This document shows positions 25,915-34,131 of a stretch of DNA of 64,000 bases, in pieces. The stretch covers positions 3,173,641 to 3,237,640 of the forward strand of contig BPJS01000001.1 of NCBI GenBank assembly GCA_026004735.1. Reading direction: 5' to 3'. Made by a program: the position numbers and the translations under genes. The first letter of the stretch is position 1. Every line of letters begins with the position of its first letter. The notes under the pieces were generated by a model, which was given only the letters and a program-made list of their open reading frames with translations, did not search any database and was not told the origin of the DNA. The stretch comes from Isosphaeraceae bacterium (GTDB lineage: Bacteria; Planctomycetota; Planctomycetia; Isosphaerales; Isosphaeraceae).

Positions 25915-26700
25915 TCAGGGCTGACGGCGGGACTGGGCGCGGATCTGGTCGCGGAGCCGCGCGGCGCGTTCGTAGTCTTCGCGGGCGACGGCCTCGTCGA
26001 GCTGTTCGCGGAGAGTGGAGCGGACGTTGAAGCTGCGGCGGATTTCGCGTTCGATTTCGTGGAGCTGCTCGATGAGGGCCAGGGCGGGGGTTTCGTCGGC
26101 TTCGTCGTGGAGCTGGGTCCACTGGTCGTGGTGATGTTCGATGGCGGCGACGGCTTCGCGGACGGCGTCAACGGCGAGTTCGGGTTCGTGGCGTTCGAGG
26201 GCAAGGGCGGCGCGGGCCTGGGCGCGGTGGAAGAGCACAAGGCTGCGGAAGCGTTCGTGGCCGGCGACGAACTCAGGGTCGTCGCAGTGGCGGCGTGCGA
26301 AGTCGAGCAGGGCGAGGGAGTGCTCGGCGTCGGCGAGCATGCGGTCGTAGCGGTGAAGGGCCAGCCAGGCCATGCGTCGCTGGTAGAACTGGACGATTTC
26401 GCGGTCGAATTCGCTCTGGAGGTCGGCGTGCATCGTCCAGGTGGGCGGGAGCGTTTTGGAGCGTGCGGCGTGGAGTCCGCGATCGGCGGCGCGGTGGCGG
26501 AGGTAATCGAGGAAGGTGCGGAAGCCGTAGGGACGGAGGCCGTCGGGCCGGCCGTCGATTTCCATCTGGAGGATGCCGAGTTCCTGACGGACCTGGATGA
26601 CCCAGCGGCCATCGCGGGCGCGGACCTGGCGTGCGACGAGGGAGCCGGCGTCGGGTTTGTAGGGCCAGTCGCGCAGGGCGTCGTCAATGTCTTTGGGCAT
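25915..26700 (-). CDS. UVR-motif (UvrB/UvrC-like) protein
   Basis: 261 aa. The start MPKDIDDALRDWPYKPD and the segment GRWVIQVRQELGILQMEIDG, RPDGL resemble planctomycete hypothetical proteins. The C-terminal ~45 residues (LREQLDEAVAREDYERAARL, RDQI) are a UVR motif, a helical hairpin that mediates UvrB-UvrC contact and also occurs in McsA-type proteins. The middle is all-helical, TPR-like in feel (YDRMLADAEHSLALLDFARR). Function unknown. Divergent from the amidohydrolase-like gene. ATG at 26700. Confidence 0.7.
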   Translation of the reverse strand: MPKDIDDALRDWPYKPDAGSLVARQVRARDGRWVIQVRQELGILQMEIDGRPDGLRPYGFRTFLDYLRHRAADRGLHAARSKTLPPTWTMHADLQSEFDREIVQFYQRRMAWLALHRYDRMLADAEHSLALLDFARRHCDDPEFVAGHERFRSLVLFHRAQARAALALERHEPELAVDAVREAVAAIEHHHDQWTQLHDEADETPALALIEQLHEIEREIRRSFNVRSTLREQLDEAVAREDYERAARLRDQIRAQSRRQP

Positions 26701-26774
26701 GGTGGGGAGGGACTCCGCATGGGTGGCCGACCGGTGGCGTCCCACAAAGGATTATAGGGGAGAGGGCGGCCGGA

Positions 26775-26804
26775 TTGACACTCGGTTGCTGGCCCGCCGA
26801 AGAT
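26775..26804 (+). promoter_or_regulatory. Candidate promoter of the amidohydrolase-like gene
   Basis: A perfect -35 TTGACA (26775-26780) is followed after 18 bp by GAAGAT (26799-26804), a weak -10. It lies about 50 bp before the ATG at 26853 in the divergent region. Confidence 0.4.
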
Positions 26805-26852
26805 GCGACCGTGGGGGAGTGAACGAGGCGGGGTGTGGGAGCGGGTCTGGCG

Positions 26853-28175
26853 ATGTTTACGACCGAGCCGCCGTTGCGGCAGCGAATCGAGCGGTTGATC
26901 CGGGAGACGCCGAAGCTGGACCCGCACACGCATCTGCGGTGCGGCCAGATGCCGGCGCCGGATCTGGCGGCGCTGATGAGTTATCACTGGCTCCAGACGG
27001 AGTTGCGCGCGGTGGGGATGCCGGCCGAGGATCACGATGCGGCGCTACCGGTCGAGGAGCGGGTGCGGCGGAGTTTGCCCTATTTGCGGCGGATGCGGAA
27101 CACGGCGATGTCGTGGTGTTTTCGGCGTATTTTGCGGGATCTTTATGATGTGCCGGAGGGGGAGCTAGACGAGTCGAGCTATCGGGATGTGATGGAGCGG
27201 GTCGAGGCGAGCGGCGCAGATCCGAGCTGGGCAGCGCGGTTGCTGGGTGGACGGTGTGGGATTGAGACGATCGTGACGAGCCTGGGGAATGCGGGGCCGG
27301 AGCCGGCGGCGGGGGAGATCGCGGTCCGGTTCATGCTGGACCTGCATTATCTGTTTTGTCCGGGGGTGGCGACCGATTTAACGCCGTTTTTTGTGGGTCG
27401 AACCCGACGAGAGGAGTACTACGAGGCGCTGACCGAGCTATTTGAAGGGGAGCGGGTGGGGACGGCGAGTCGGTTGGAGCGGCGGCTCAGGGATTGGCTG
27501 GAGGCGACGGTGGTCGGTCCGGTGCGGTTTAGCAACACCTTTCTGCCGATCGAGGCGCGGTTTGAGCCGCCGGATCGGGCGGCCGCTGAAGCTGCGCTCC
27601 ACCGGGCGGCGTTGGGGCATGGGCTTTCGGACGACGAGATCGAGGCGATCCGGCGGCTGGTGACGTGGACGGTTCTGGAGTGGCATGACGACCGCCGTAA
27701 GGCGTTTCAGATTGCGGTCGGTGCGGAATATTTCATCTGCGACGGCAAGAGCATCCCGCGGTTCGACCCAAGCTGGACGAGTCAGATGGCGCGGGCGTTT
27801 CACCGATTCGGGAATGTGCGGTTTGATCTGATGATGGCCAGCGAACCGATGTTGCAGGATGTGTGTGTCCTGGTGCGGCAGTTTCCCAACGTCTATTGCT
27901 CGGGGTATTGGTGGCATACGTTTTTCCCGGCGCTGATTGAGAAGACGGTAAGCCTGCGGATTCAGATCGCGCCGTGGACCAAGATCGGCGGGTTTTTGTG
28001 CGACGCGTATTACGCGGAGTGGACCTACGGCAAGCTCCAGGTCGTTCAGAAGGCGATGGCGGCGGCGCTGGCGGATCTCGTGGAAACGGGCTTTATCGAA
28101 GAGAACGAACTGCCGGCGCTGCTTCAGCAGATCTTGCACGACACGCCGCGCGACCTCTATGAGCTGGCCGATTGA
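26853..28175 (+). CDS. Amidohydrolase-fold protein, distantly uronate-isomerase-like
   Basis: 440 aa. The N-terminal metal motif H-x-H is present in PKLDPHTHLRCGQ, as in the amidohydrolase superfamily and glucuronate isomerases. Later segments FLPIEARF, RRKAFQIAVGAEYFICDGKS, VRFDLMMASEPMLQDVCVLV and PNVYCSGYWWHTFFP fit that fold, the last like the WW segment of uronate isomerases. The helical insert around 80-150 is typical of planctomycete members. Substrate unknown. No signal peptide. The ATG at 26853 is chosen over a GTG 18 nt upstream. Confidence 0.65.
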   Translation: MFTTEPPLRQRIERLIRETPKLDPHTHLRCGQMPAPDLAALMSYHWLQTELRAVGMPAEDHDAALPVEERVRRSLPYLRRMRNTAMSWCFRRILRDLYDVPEGELDESSYRDVMERVEASGADPSWAARLLGGRCGIETIVTSLGNAGPEPAAGEIAVRFMLDLHYLFCPGVATDLTPFFVGRTRREEYYEALTELFEGERVGTASRLERRLRDWLEATVVGPVRFSNTFLPIEARFEPPDRAAAEAALHRAALGHGLSDDEIEAIRRLVTWTVLEWHDDRRKAFQIAVGAEYFICDGKSIPRFDPSWTSQMARAFHRFGNVRFDLMMASEPMLQDVCVLVRQFPNVYCSGYWWHTFFPALIEKTVSLRIQIAPWTKIGGFLCDAYYAEWTYGKLQVVQKAMAAALADLVETGFIEENELPALLQQILHDTPRDLYELAD

Positions 28176-28179
28176 GGCC

Positions 28180-28254
28180 AGGTGGCGATGCCGGCCAGGT
28201 GGGGTGACGCGAGCTTATCCGGTGGAGAGCAGGTGGCCGTGCCGGCCGGGTGGG
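28180..28254 (+). repeat. Two imperfect 24-bp direct repeats
   Basis: AGGTGGCGATGCCGGCC.. at 28180-28203 and AGGTGGCCGTGCCGGCC.. at 28231-28254 match at 21 of 24 positions, in the spacer between the amidohydrolase-like gene and tRNA-Lys. No function evident. Confidence 0.5.
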
Positions 28255-28389
28255 TTGGCCTATGCCGCGCGAAACCGACCGATCCCAAGCGATCTGGCTC
28301 GCGGGCGGGCCTGGCTCAACGAAGGTCTGGGGCGAATGGACGTGGCGGCGGTCGTCCGGCTCCGGCTCGAGGCGTCAACCGCGGCGGTC

Positions 28390-28419
28390 TTGCTTGAAGC
28401 GGGAGTCGGGCGATAGGAT
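28390..28419 (+). promoter_or_regulatory. Candidate promoter of tRNA-Lys
   Basis: TTGCTT (28390-28395) and TAGGAT (28414-28419) are 18 bp apart, ending 9 bp before the tRNA 5' end, a sensible distance for tRNA transcription. Confidence 0.4.
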
Positions 28420-28428
28420 CAGATTTAG

Positions 28429-28501
<73 letters not shown>

Positions 28502-28807
28502 CTGGCTGGGTGAGCGGAGCGGGTCGGAGCTGACTGGCTTCGGATCGAGATCGGTCGCTGACTGGGCGAAAGCCTCGGGACGCAGGCTCTGGCGAATTGG
28601 GAGGGCCGACGCCGGTTGAGCTTGGTCGCGCGATCGGGGGTTGGTTGGGTCGCGGTGGCGAGGGCCAGTGACCGATCCAGCGGGGTGTTTGGGGTCGGTA
28701 GGGTTGGGGATGGGGCTAACGGGCTGAAGCGGAAAAGCGTGGGCCGCGGCGCTGGCAGCCGGGCCAGAATGCGTCACAATTCGAGAAACGCCCTGGTGAG
28801 GCAGGTG
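28502..28807. other. Intergenic, no gene seen
   Basis: About 305 bp after tRNA-Lys. It contains no recognisable gene; the zinc-ribbon frame is open upstream of 28808 but lacks codon bias there. No terminator with a T-tract was seen. Confidence 0.4.
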
Positions 28808-30710
28808 ATGTCGCAACGCGCCTGGATGGATGGAGTAGGCTCCGAGGGAGCGGCGTCGGAGCGGCGATACCGGAACAGGCGATGTCCGGGCTGCGGGCGA
28901 ACGCTCCGGATCCGGGAAGCCTATTTGGGTCGGTTGATTACGTGCAACCATTGCGAGCAACGGTTTGTGGCGGCGGAGGCCGAAGACGGGCCGGGCGGCG
29001 CGTCGGAGGTGCGGTCGGGTGGGGGGGGCGACGGATCGGCTGCCGGACCTGGAGGCCGAAATCGCGGCGCTGGGCGCGCGGCTCGAACAACAGGAGCAGG
29101 CGCTCCGAGCCGCGCAAGGGGCAGAGGAGGCGGCGCGGGCCGAGGCGAAGCGGCTCAGCGATGAGCTTGGCCAGTTGCGTCGAGAGTGGGAGGAGACGCA
29201 ATTGGAGTATCGGCGGATGTCCGAGGCCCTGGCGGCCGCTCAGGCGGAGCGGGATCGGTCGGAGGCGATGCTCGAGCAGCTTCGCGGCGAGGTCCACGCG
29301 ACCCGACAAGCGGCCAGGGAGCGGGTGGCCGCGTGGGAGCGGGAGCGGGACGCGTTGCGGCGTGCGACGGAGGAGATTGACCGCGAGCGGGTGGCCGCGT
29401 GGGAGCGGGAGCGAGACGCGTTGCGGCGGGAGTTGGAGGGTTGTCGCGGTCAGTGGGCGGAGGCGGAGCGGCTGCTTGAGGCGTTGCGGCGGGAGCTTGC
29501 GGCGTCACGGGCGGAGAGGGATGAGGCGAAGGCATCCTCGCAGGCGGCGCGATCGGAACTGGCGCTGGTGCGGACGAGGTGGGAGGCAGCGATTGCCGAG
29601 CGTGGAGTGGCGGAGGCGGCGCGGGCGGCGGCGGAAGTGAGGGAGCGGGAGACGGTGGCCTCTTTGGAGGCGAAGCTAAGGGCAGGATGGGAGCAGTGGG
29701 AACGAGAAGGGCAGCAGCTCCGGGATGAACTGAGGCGGCTGGAGGAGCGGTTGTCGGGGGAACGTCGAGAGCGGGATCGCTTGGAAGGCGAGGTGCGGCG
29801 ACTGACCGGGGAAGCGGAGCGGGCGTGGCGGTCGGCTGCCGACCGTGAGCAAGAGCGGGACGCAGCGAGGTGCGAGCGGGATCGCTTGGTAGGCGAGGTG
29901 CGGCGGCTGACTGGGGAAGCGGAGCGGGCGCGGCAGTCGGCTGCCGAGTTTCAGCGTGAGCGGGACGACGCGAGATGCGCATGGGATACGGTGCGGGTTG
30001 AGTGTGAAGGCCTGGCGCGCCAACGCGATGGGTATGCCGGTGAGCTGGAGGAGGCGCGGACGCGGCTGGGAGCGTTGGAGGCGGAACGCGAGGCTGCGGC
30101 GGAGCGGCTGGCGTTGGCGCGGGGAGAAGTCGAGCGGCAGCGTGGGCGGTTGTTGGTGCTGGAACGGTCGCTGGAGGAAGAGCGGCGTCGGGCCGAGGCG
30201 GCGGGCGCCGGCGAGGCCGAGCAGCGGATTCGGGCGGAGCGGCTGGAGGGGGTGTGTGAGGAACTGGGTCGGGAGTTGAGGCGGAGTCGAGAGGAGCAGG
30301 AACGGCTGCGGGCCGAATTGGAGTCAGAGCGTGGGGATGCGGCGGCGCGGGAACTGGCGTTGCGCAAGGCGCGGCGCATGATCGAGTTGATGTATCAGCG
30401 GCTGGAGGCCAGCGGAGCGCTCGCGGTGAGTGTCGAGGGAGACGGCAAGCGGAGGGCGGCCGCGGCGGTTCCGGTGGTCGAGTCGGACGGTTCGAGCCTC
30501 GGGGAGGATGGGACGCCGCGGGTGGAGGGGGAATGGGTGGCGGAGGCCGATCCGCTGGCGGCGGAGTTGCATGCGCGGATCGCTCGCTCGCTGGAAGGTC
30601 GGGCGGGGACGAAGGGGGGGGCGGGGGAGTCGGTTTTGGGGCCGTTGGAGCGGTGGAACGAAGGGGTAGGCGGGGCCGGGGAACCTAAGCACAAGCGAGG
30701 TGGGGAATGA
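28808..30710 (+). pseudogene. Zinc-ribbon plus long coiled-coil protein, frameshifted at a G8 tract
   Basis: The 5' frame (ATG 28808, GAGG upstream) encodes a zinc ribbon with two C-x2-C knuckles: CPGCGRTLRIREAYLGRLI and TCNHCEQRF. After a run of eight Gs (29021-29028) this frame becomes low-complexity and stops at 29164, while the +1 frame continues as a ~560-residue coiled coil (ATDRLPDLEAEIAALGARLE onward) to 30710. Removing one G joins zinc ribbon and coiled coil into a single ~633-aa protein, a plausible planctomycete architecture. So this is either a sequencing indel, a phase-variable switch or a mutation. The coiled coil has internal duplications. Its stop overlaps the next start as ATGA. 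Confidence 0.7.
29776..29946 (+). repeat. Tandem internal duplication in coiled-coil gene
   Basis: A unit of about 72 nt beginning GAGCGGGATCGCTTGG occurs at about 29776 and 29875 with few changes (each encoding ERDRL(E/V)GEVRRLTGEAERA). A second duplicated unit, GAGCGGGTGGCCGCGTGG, is at 29320 and 29386 (ERVAAWERERDALRR twice). Confidence 0.7.
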
Positions 30711-31675
30711 GGGCCATGGGGGCAACGCGGCGGGGGTTTTTGAGGGCGGCGGTGGGGTTGACGGGTTTGGCCGGAGGGGTGGGACAGGGCGTCGGGATTG
30801 CGTCAGGTGGTCGTCGGCGTGCGATGACGATCGACCTGGTGTGCGGGAATTTGGGGGTTCGGGCGGAGCTGCCGGAGGCGATCGGATTGGCGTATCGGCA
30901 TGGGTTTGAGTCCGTAGCGCCGGATGCGGGGTATTTGGGGAGGTTGTCGGGTGGGGAGTTGGAGGAGTTGCTCGGCGATCTCAAGGCGAAGGGGTTGGTG
31001 TGGGGTGCGGCGGGGCTGCCGGTGGAGTTTCGCCGGGATGAAGCGACGTTTCGGGCGGGGATGGAGGGGCTGCCGGGGTTTGCGGCCGTGCTGGAGCGGG
31101 CGGGTGTGACGCGGGTCGGCACCTACATTCTGCCGATGGATGACGAATTGACGTATTTGGCGAACTATCGTCGGCATGTGCGGCGGCTGGGCGAGGTGGC
31201 GGCCGTGTTGGGCGATCATGGGTTGCGGCTGGGTCTGGAATATGTGGGTCCGCGGACGATGTGGACGAGCCGGCGGTACCCGTTTATCCACACGCTGGCT
31301 GAGCTGCGGGAGCTGATCGACGGGTTGGGCCGGGACAATGTGGGCGTTGTTCTCGATAGCTGGCACTGGTATACGGCCGGCGAGACGGTGGACGATCTGA
31401 GGGGCATCGAGAACCGGGATGTGGTGGCGTGTGATTTGAATGATGCGCCGCGGTCGGTTCCGCTTGAGCAGCAGCGGGATGGAGTGCGGGAGTTGCCGAC
31501 GGCGACGGGGGTGATCGACTTGAAGGCGTTTTTGGAGGTGTTGGTGGCGATCGGCTACGACGGTCCGGTACGGGCCGAGCCGTTCAATGCGACGCTGCGG
31601 ATGCTGCCGGCCGAAGAGGCGGTGGCGGCAACGGCCCGGGCGATGAAGCGGGCCTTTGCGCTGATTGGCGGGTGA
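30707..31675 (+). CDS. Tat-exported sugar phosphate isomerase/epimerase-like TIM barrel
   Basis: 322 aa. A twin-arginine signal (ATRRGFLRAAVGLTGLAGGV) leads into an AP endonuclease family 2/xylose-isomerase-like barrel: LGLEYVGPRTMWTSRRYPFI, NVGVVLDSWHWYTAGE (metal-binding Asp/His), VVACDLNDAPRS and YDGPVRAEPFNATLR. Such exported barrels are very common in planctomycetes; substrates are generally unknown sugars. ATG overlaps the upstream stop (ATGA), so it is translated with the coiled-coil gene. Confidence 0.82.
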   Translation: MRAMGATRRGFLRAAVGLTGLAGGVGQGVGIASGGRRRAMTIDLVCGNLGVRAELPEAIGLAYRHGFESVAPDAGYLGRLSGGELEELLGDLKAKGLVWGAAGLPVEFRRDEATFRAGMEGLPGFAAVLERAGVTRVGTYILPMDDELTYLANYRRHVRRLGEVAAVLGDHGLRLGLEYVGPRTMWTSRRYPFIHTLAELRELIDGLGRDNVGVVLDSWHWYTAGETVDDLRGIENRDVVACDLNDAPRSVPLEQQRDGVRELPTATGVIDLKAFLEVLVAIGYDGPVRAEPFNATLRMLPAEEAVAATARAMKRAFALIGG

Positions 31676-32042
31676 GGCAGGCGGCGCAGGTGTGGAGCCG
31701 AGGCGGGCGTTGGTGCGCGCGGGGAGGGTCTGCGACGCGGTTTGGTAGGGGTGCGTCCGGTCGGGAGGGGCGAGGAGTGGGGCCGGTGGAATTGGGTGAG
31801 GGTGATTCCGGACAACGCGAGGGAAAACCAAACGCGATGGGACGGCGGGCACGTTGAATCGTGGAGAGAAGGGAGGCGCCGAGCGGCGTTTGGTTGAGGA
31901 GGGGGGCTAAGCGCTGCGAGCGGCGCTGGGACCAAGGGGGGGAGCTTGTCGGGAGGCGGCGAGACGGGCGATGATAGGTTGAACCGATGACAGTCGTCGT
32001 GGGAATGGATGTGGGTGGGTGGTCGGGGATGGAGAGTGAGAG
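31676..32042. other. Intergenic upstream of the MoxR cluster, no gene seen
   Basis: About 365 bp. It must contain the promoter of the large MoxR cluster; TTGAAC at 31979-31984 could be a -35, but the downstream -10 is poor. No hairpin with T-tract was found after the TIM-barrel gene. Confidence 0.35.
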
Positions 32043-33074
32043 ATGAGTGAGGGGGCGTCGGGCCTGGTCTCCGAGCGGTTGAGCGAGGATGAGGTGCGGT
32101 CGATCGATCAGCTTCGATCGGCGTATGCGGCGCTGCGGGAGGAGTTGGGGCGGGTGATTGTGGGTCAGCGGGAGACGATCGAGCGGCTGGCGATTTGTCT
32201 GTTTGCGCGGGGTCATGCGTTGCTGATGGGGGTGCCGGGGCTGGCCAAGACGCTGCTGGTGAGCAAGGTTGCCGAGACGATGACGCTGAAGTTCAGCCGG
32301 ATCCAGTTCACGCCGGACCTGATGCCGATGGACATAACGGGGACGGACATTTTGCAGGAGACGGGCGGGGGGGGCCGGCGAGAGTTTCAGTTTATCCACG
32401 GGCCGATTTTTGCGAACATTGTGCTCGCCGATGAGATCAACCGGGCGCCGCCGAAGACGCAGGCGGCGTTGCTGGAGGCGATGCAAGAGCGCAACGTGAC
32501 GGTTCTGGGCAAGAATTACCGGCTCGAGCCGCCGTTTCTGGTGCTGGCGACGCAAAACCCGGTGGAGCAGGAAGGGACGTATCCGCTGCCCGAAGCGCAG
32601 CTTGATCGGTTCATGTTTTTGATTGAGCTAGATTATCCGTCGGAGGAGGAGGAGATTCAGATTGCGCGGCGGACGACCGGGGAGGAGATGCCGGAGTTGT
32701 CGCATCTGCTGACTCCGGAGGAGGTGTTGCGCTATCAGGCGTTGGTGCGACGGGTCCCGGTACCGGATCATATTTATGCGCATGCGGTGAAGCTGGTGCG
32801 GCGGACGCGGCCTCAGGGAGCCACAGCGCCGGAGTGGCTCAAGCCACTGGTGGGCTGGGGGGCGGGGCCGCGAGCGGTGCAGTATTTGATTTTGGGGGCG
32901 AAGGCGCGGGCGGCGTTGCTGGGCAGTTACATGGTGCGTCTGGAGGATGTGCAGGAGGTGGCGGTTCCGGTCTTGACGCACCGGATCATTACGACGTTTG
33001 CAGCGCAGGCCGAGGGGATTGATGCGCGGGCGATCGCGCGGCGGCTGGTGGCGGAAGCCGAAGCCGAGATGTGA
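32043..33074 (+). CDS. MoxR-family AAA+ ATPase
   Basis: 343 aa, full MoxR length. Walker A GVPGLAKT (63-70), Walker B IVLADEIN (126-133), sensor ATQNPVEQEGTYPLPEAQLD and the arginine-finger region QLDRFMF are intact. The C-terminal lid has the usual ALLGSYMVRLEDVQEVAVPV, LTHRI. MoxR ATPases act as chaperones that load metals or mature complexes together with VWA proteins; three VWA/DUF58 genes follow here. First gene of the cluster; the ATG directly follows GAGAGTGAGAG. Confidence 0.93.
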   Translation: MSEGASGLVSERLSEDEVRSIDQLRSAYAALREELGRVIVGQRETIERLAICLFARGHALLMGVPGLAKTLLVSKVAETMTLKFSRIQFTPDLMPMDITGTDILQETGGGGRREFQFIHGPIFANIVLADEINRAPPKTQAALLEAMQERNVTVLGKNYRLEPPFLVLATQNPVEQEGTYPLPEAQLDRFMFLIELDYPSEEEEIQIARRTTGEEMPELSHLLTPEEVLRYQALVRRVPVPDHIYAHAVKLVRRTRPQGATAPEWLKPLVGWGAGPRAVQYLILGAKARAALLGSYMVRLEDVQEVAVPVLTHRIITTFAAQAEGIDARAIARRLVAEAEAEM

Positions 33075-33213
33075 CGCGGACGGGGCAACCGATTAGGCGG
33101 GAAGCGATCGGAGGCAACCCGAGCCGCGTGGCGCGGCTTGATTTGGAGCGGGCCGAGAGGGAGGAGTCGGAACGGAGGAGAGCCGGTTTGCGGGTGGATG
33201 GGGTGTATCGACG

Positions 33214-34131
33214 ATGCAGCGAGCCGAGCGGCGATTGCGCAGGTTTCTGGAAGAGAGGGTGCTGGCGCGGTTGTCGGGGCTGACGCTGGCGGCACGGCGG
33301 CCGATGCTGGGGACGGTGGCGGGAATTCACCCCAGCCCGCACCGGGGTTCGAGCGTGGAGTTTGCCGAATACCGCAAGTACGTGGAAGGGGACGATCTGC
33401 GGCGGCTGGACTGGCGCGCGTATGGGCGGTCGGATCGGTTTTACGTCAAGGAATTTGAGTCGGACACGAACCTGCGGTGCTGTCTGGTGGTGGACACCAG
33501 CGGGTCGATGGGGTACGGGTCGAAGGGGGTGACGAAGATTGAGTATGCGCGTCGGCTGGCGGGGACGCTGGCGTATCTGGCGGCGCAACAGGGGGACGCG
33601 GTGGGGCTAGCCTGCGTGGCGGACGGGGTGGTGACGAATATTCCGCCTCGGCGAAACCCGGCGCATCTGACGGCGATCTTCGACGCGCTGGAGGCGATCG
33701 AACCCAAGGGAACGACCCGGCTGGTGCCGATTCTGCACGAACTGGCCGAGACGATCCGGCAGCGGGCGCTGGTGGTGATTGTGTCGGATTTGTTCGCGGA
33801 ACCGGAGCCGTTGCGTGGGGCGTTTCAGCATTTGCGGTTTCGGAAGCACGATGTGGCGGCCTTTCATTTGCTGGACCGTCAGGAGCTGCGGTTTGAATTC
33901 CGGCGGCCGGTGCGGTTTGTGGATCTAGAGGGAGGGCCGGCGCTTTTGGCCGAGCCGAACGAAATCGCAGAGCGATATCACAAGGCGTTGGGGGCGTATC
34001 TGGAGGGGTTGACGCGGGTGGTGCGGGAGTCGGCGGTGGATTATCAGCGTGTGGTTACGGATCAAGAATATGAGCAGGTTTTGAGTCGATTCCTGGTCGG
34101 CCGGATGAAGGCGAGGGGGGTGCGGCGATGA
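33214..34131 (+). CDS. DUF58 (VWA-like) protein
   Basis: 305 aa. The DUF58 hallmark is clear: VEFAEYRKYVEGDDLRRLDW, AYGRSDRFYVKEFESDTNLR, then a VWA MIDAS CLVVDTSGSMGYGS (D-x-S-x-S) and VVIVSDLFAE. No membrane segment, so a soluble partner of MoxR. It follows moxR after 139 bp and overlaps the next gene by 4 bp (ATGA). Role inferred: substrate adaptor of the MoxR chaperone. Confidence 0.92.
   Translation: MQRAERRLRRFLEERVLARLSGLTLAARRPMLGTVAGIHPSPHRGSSVEFAEYRKYVEGDDLRRLDWRAYGRSDRFYVKEFESDTNLRCCLVVDTSGSMGYGSKGVTKIEYARRLAGTLAYLAAQQGDAVGLACVADGVVTNIPPRRNPAHLTAIFDALEAIEPKGTTRLVPILHELAETIRQRALVVIVSDLFAEPEPLRGAFQHLRFRKHDVAAFHLLDRQELRFEFRRPVRFVDLEGGPALLAEPNEIAERYHKALGAYLEGLTRVVRESAVDYQRVVTDQEYEQVLSRFLVGRMKARGVRR

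Noticed and set aside
29155..29982. Pro/Ala-rich minus-strand frame
   Set aside because: Shadow of the coiled-coil gene.
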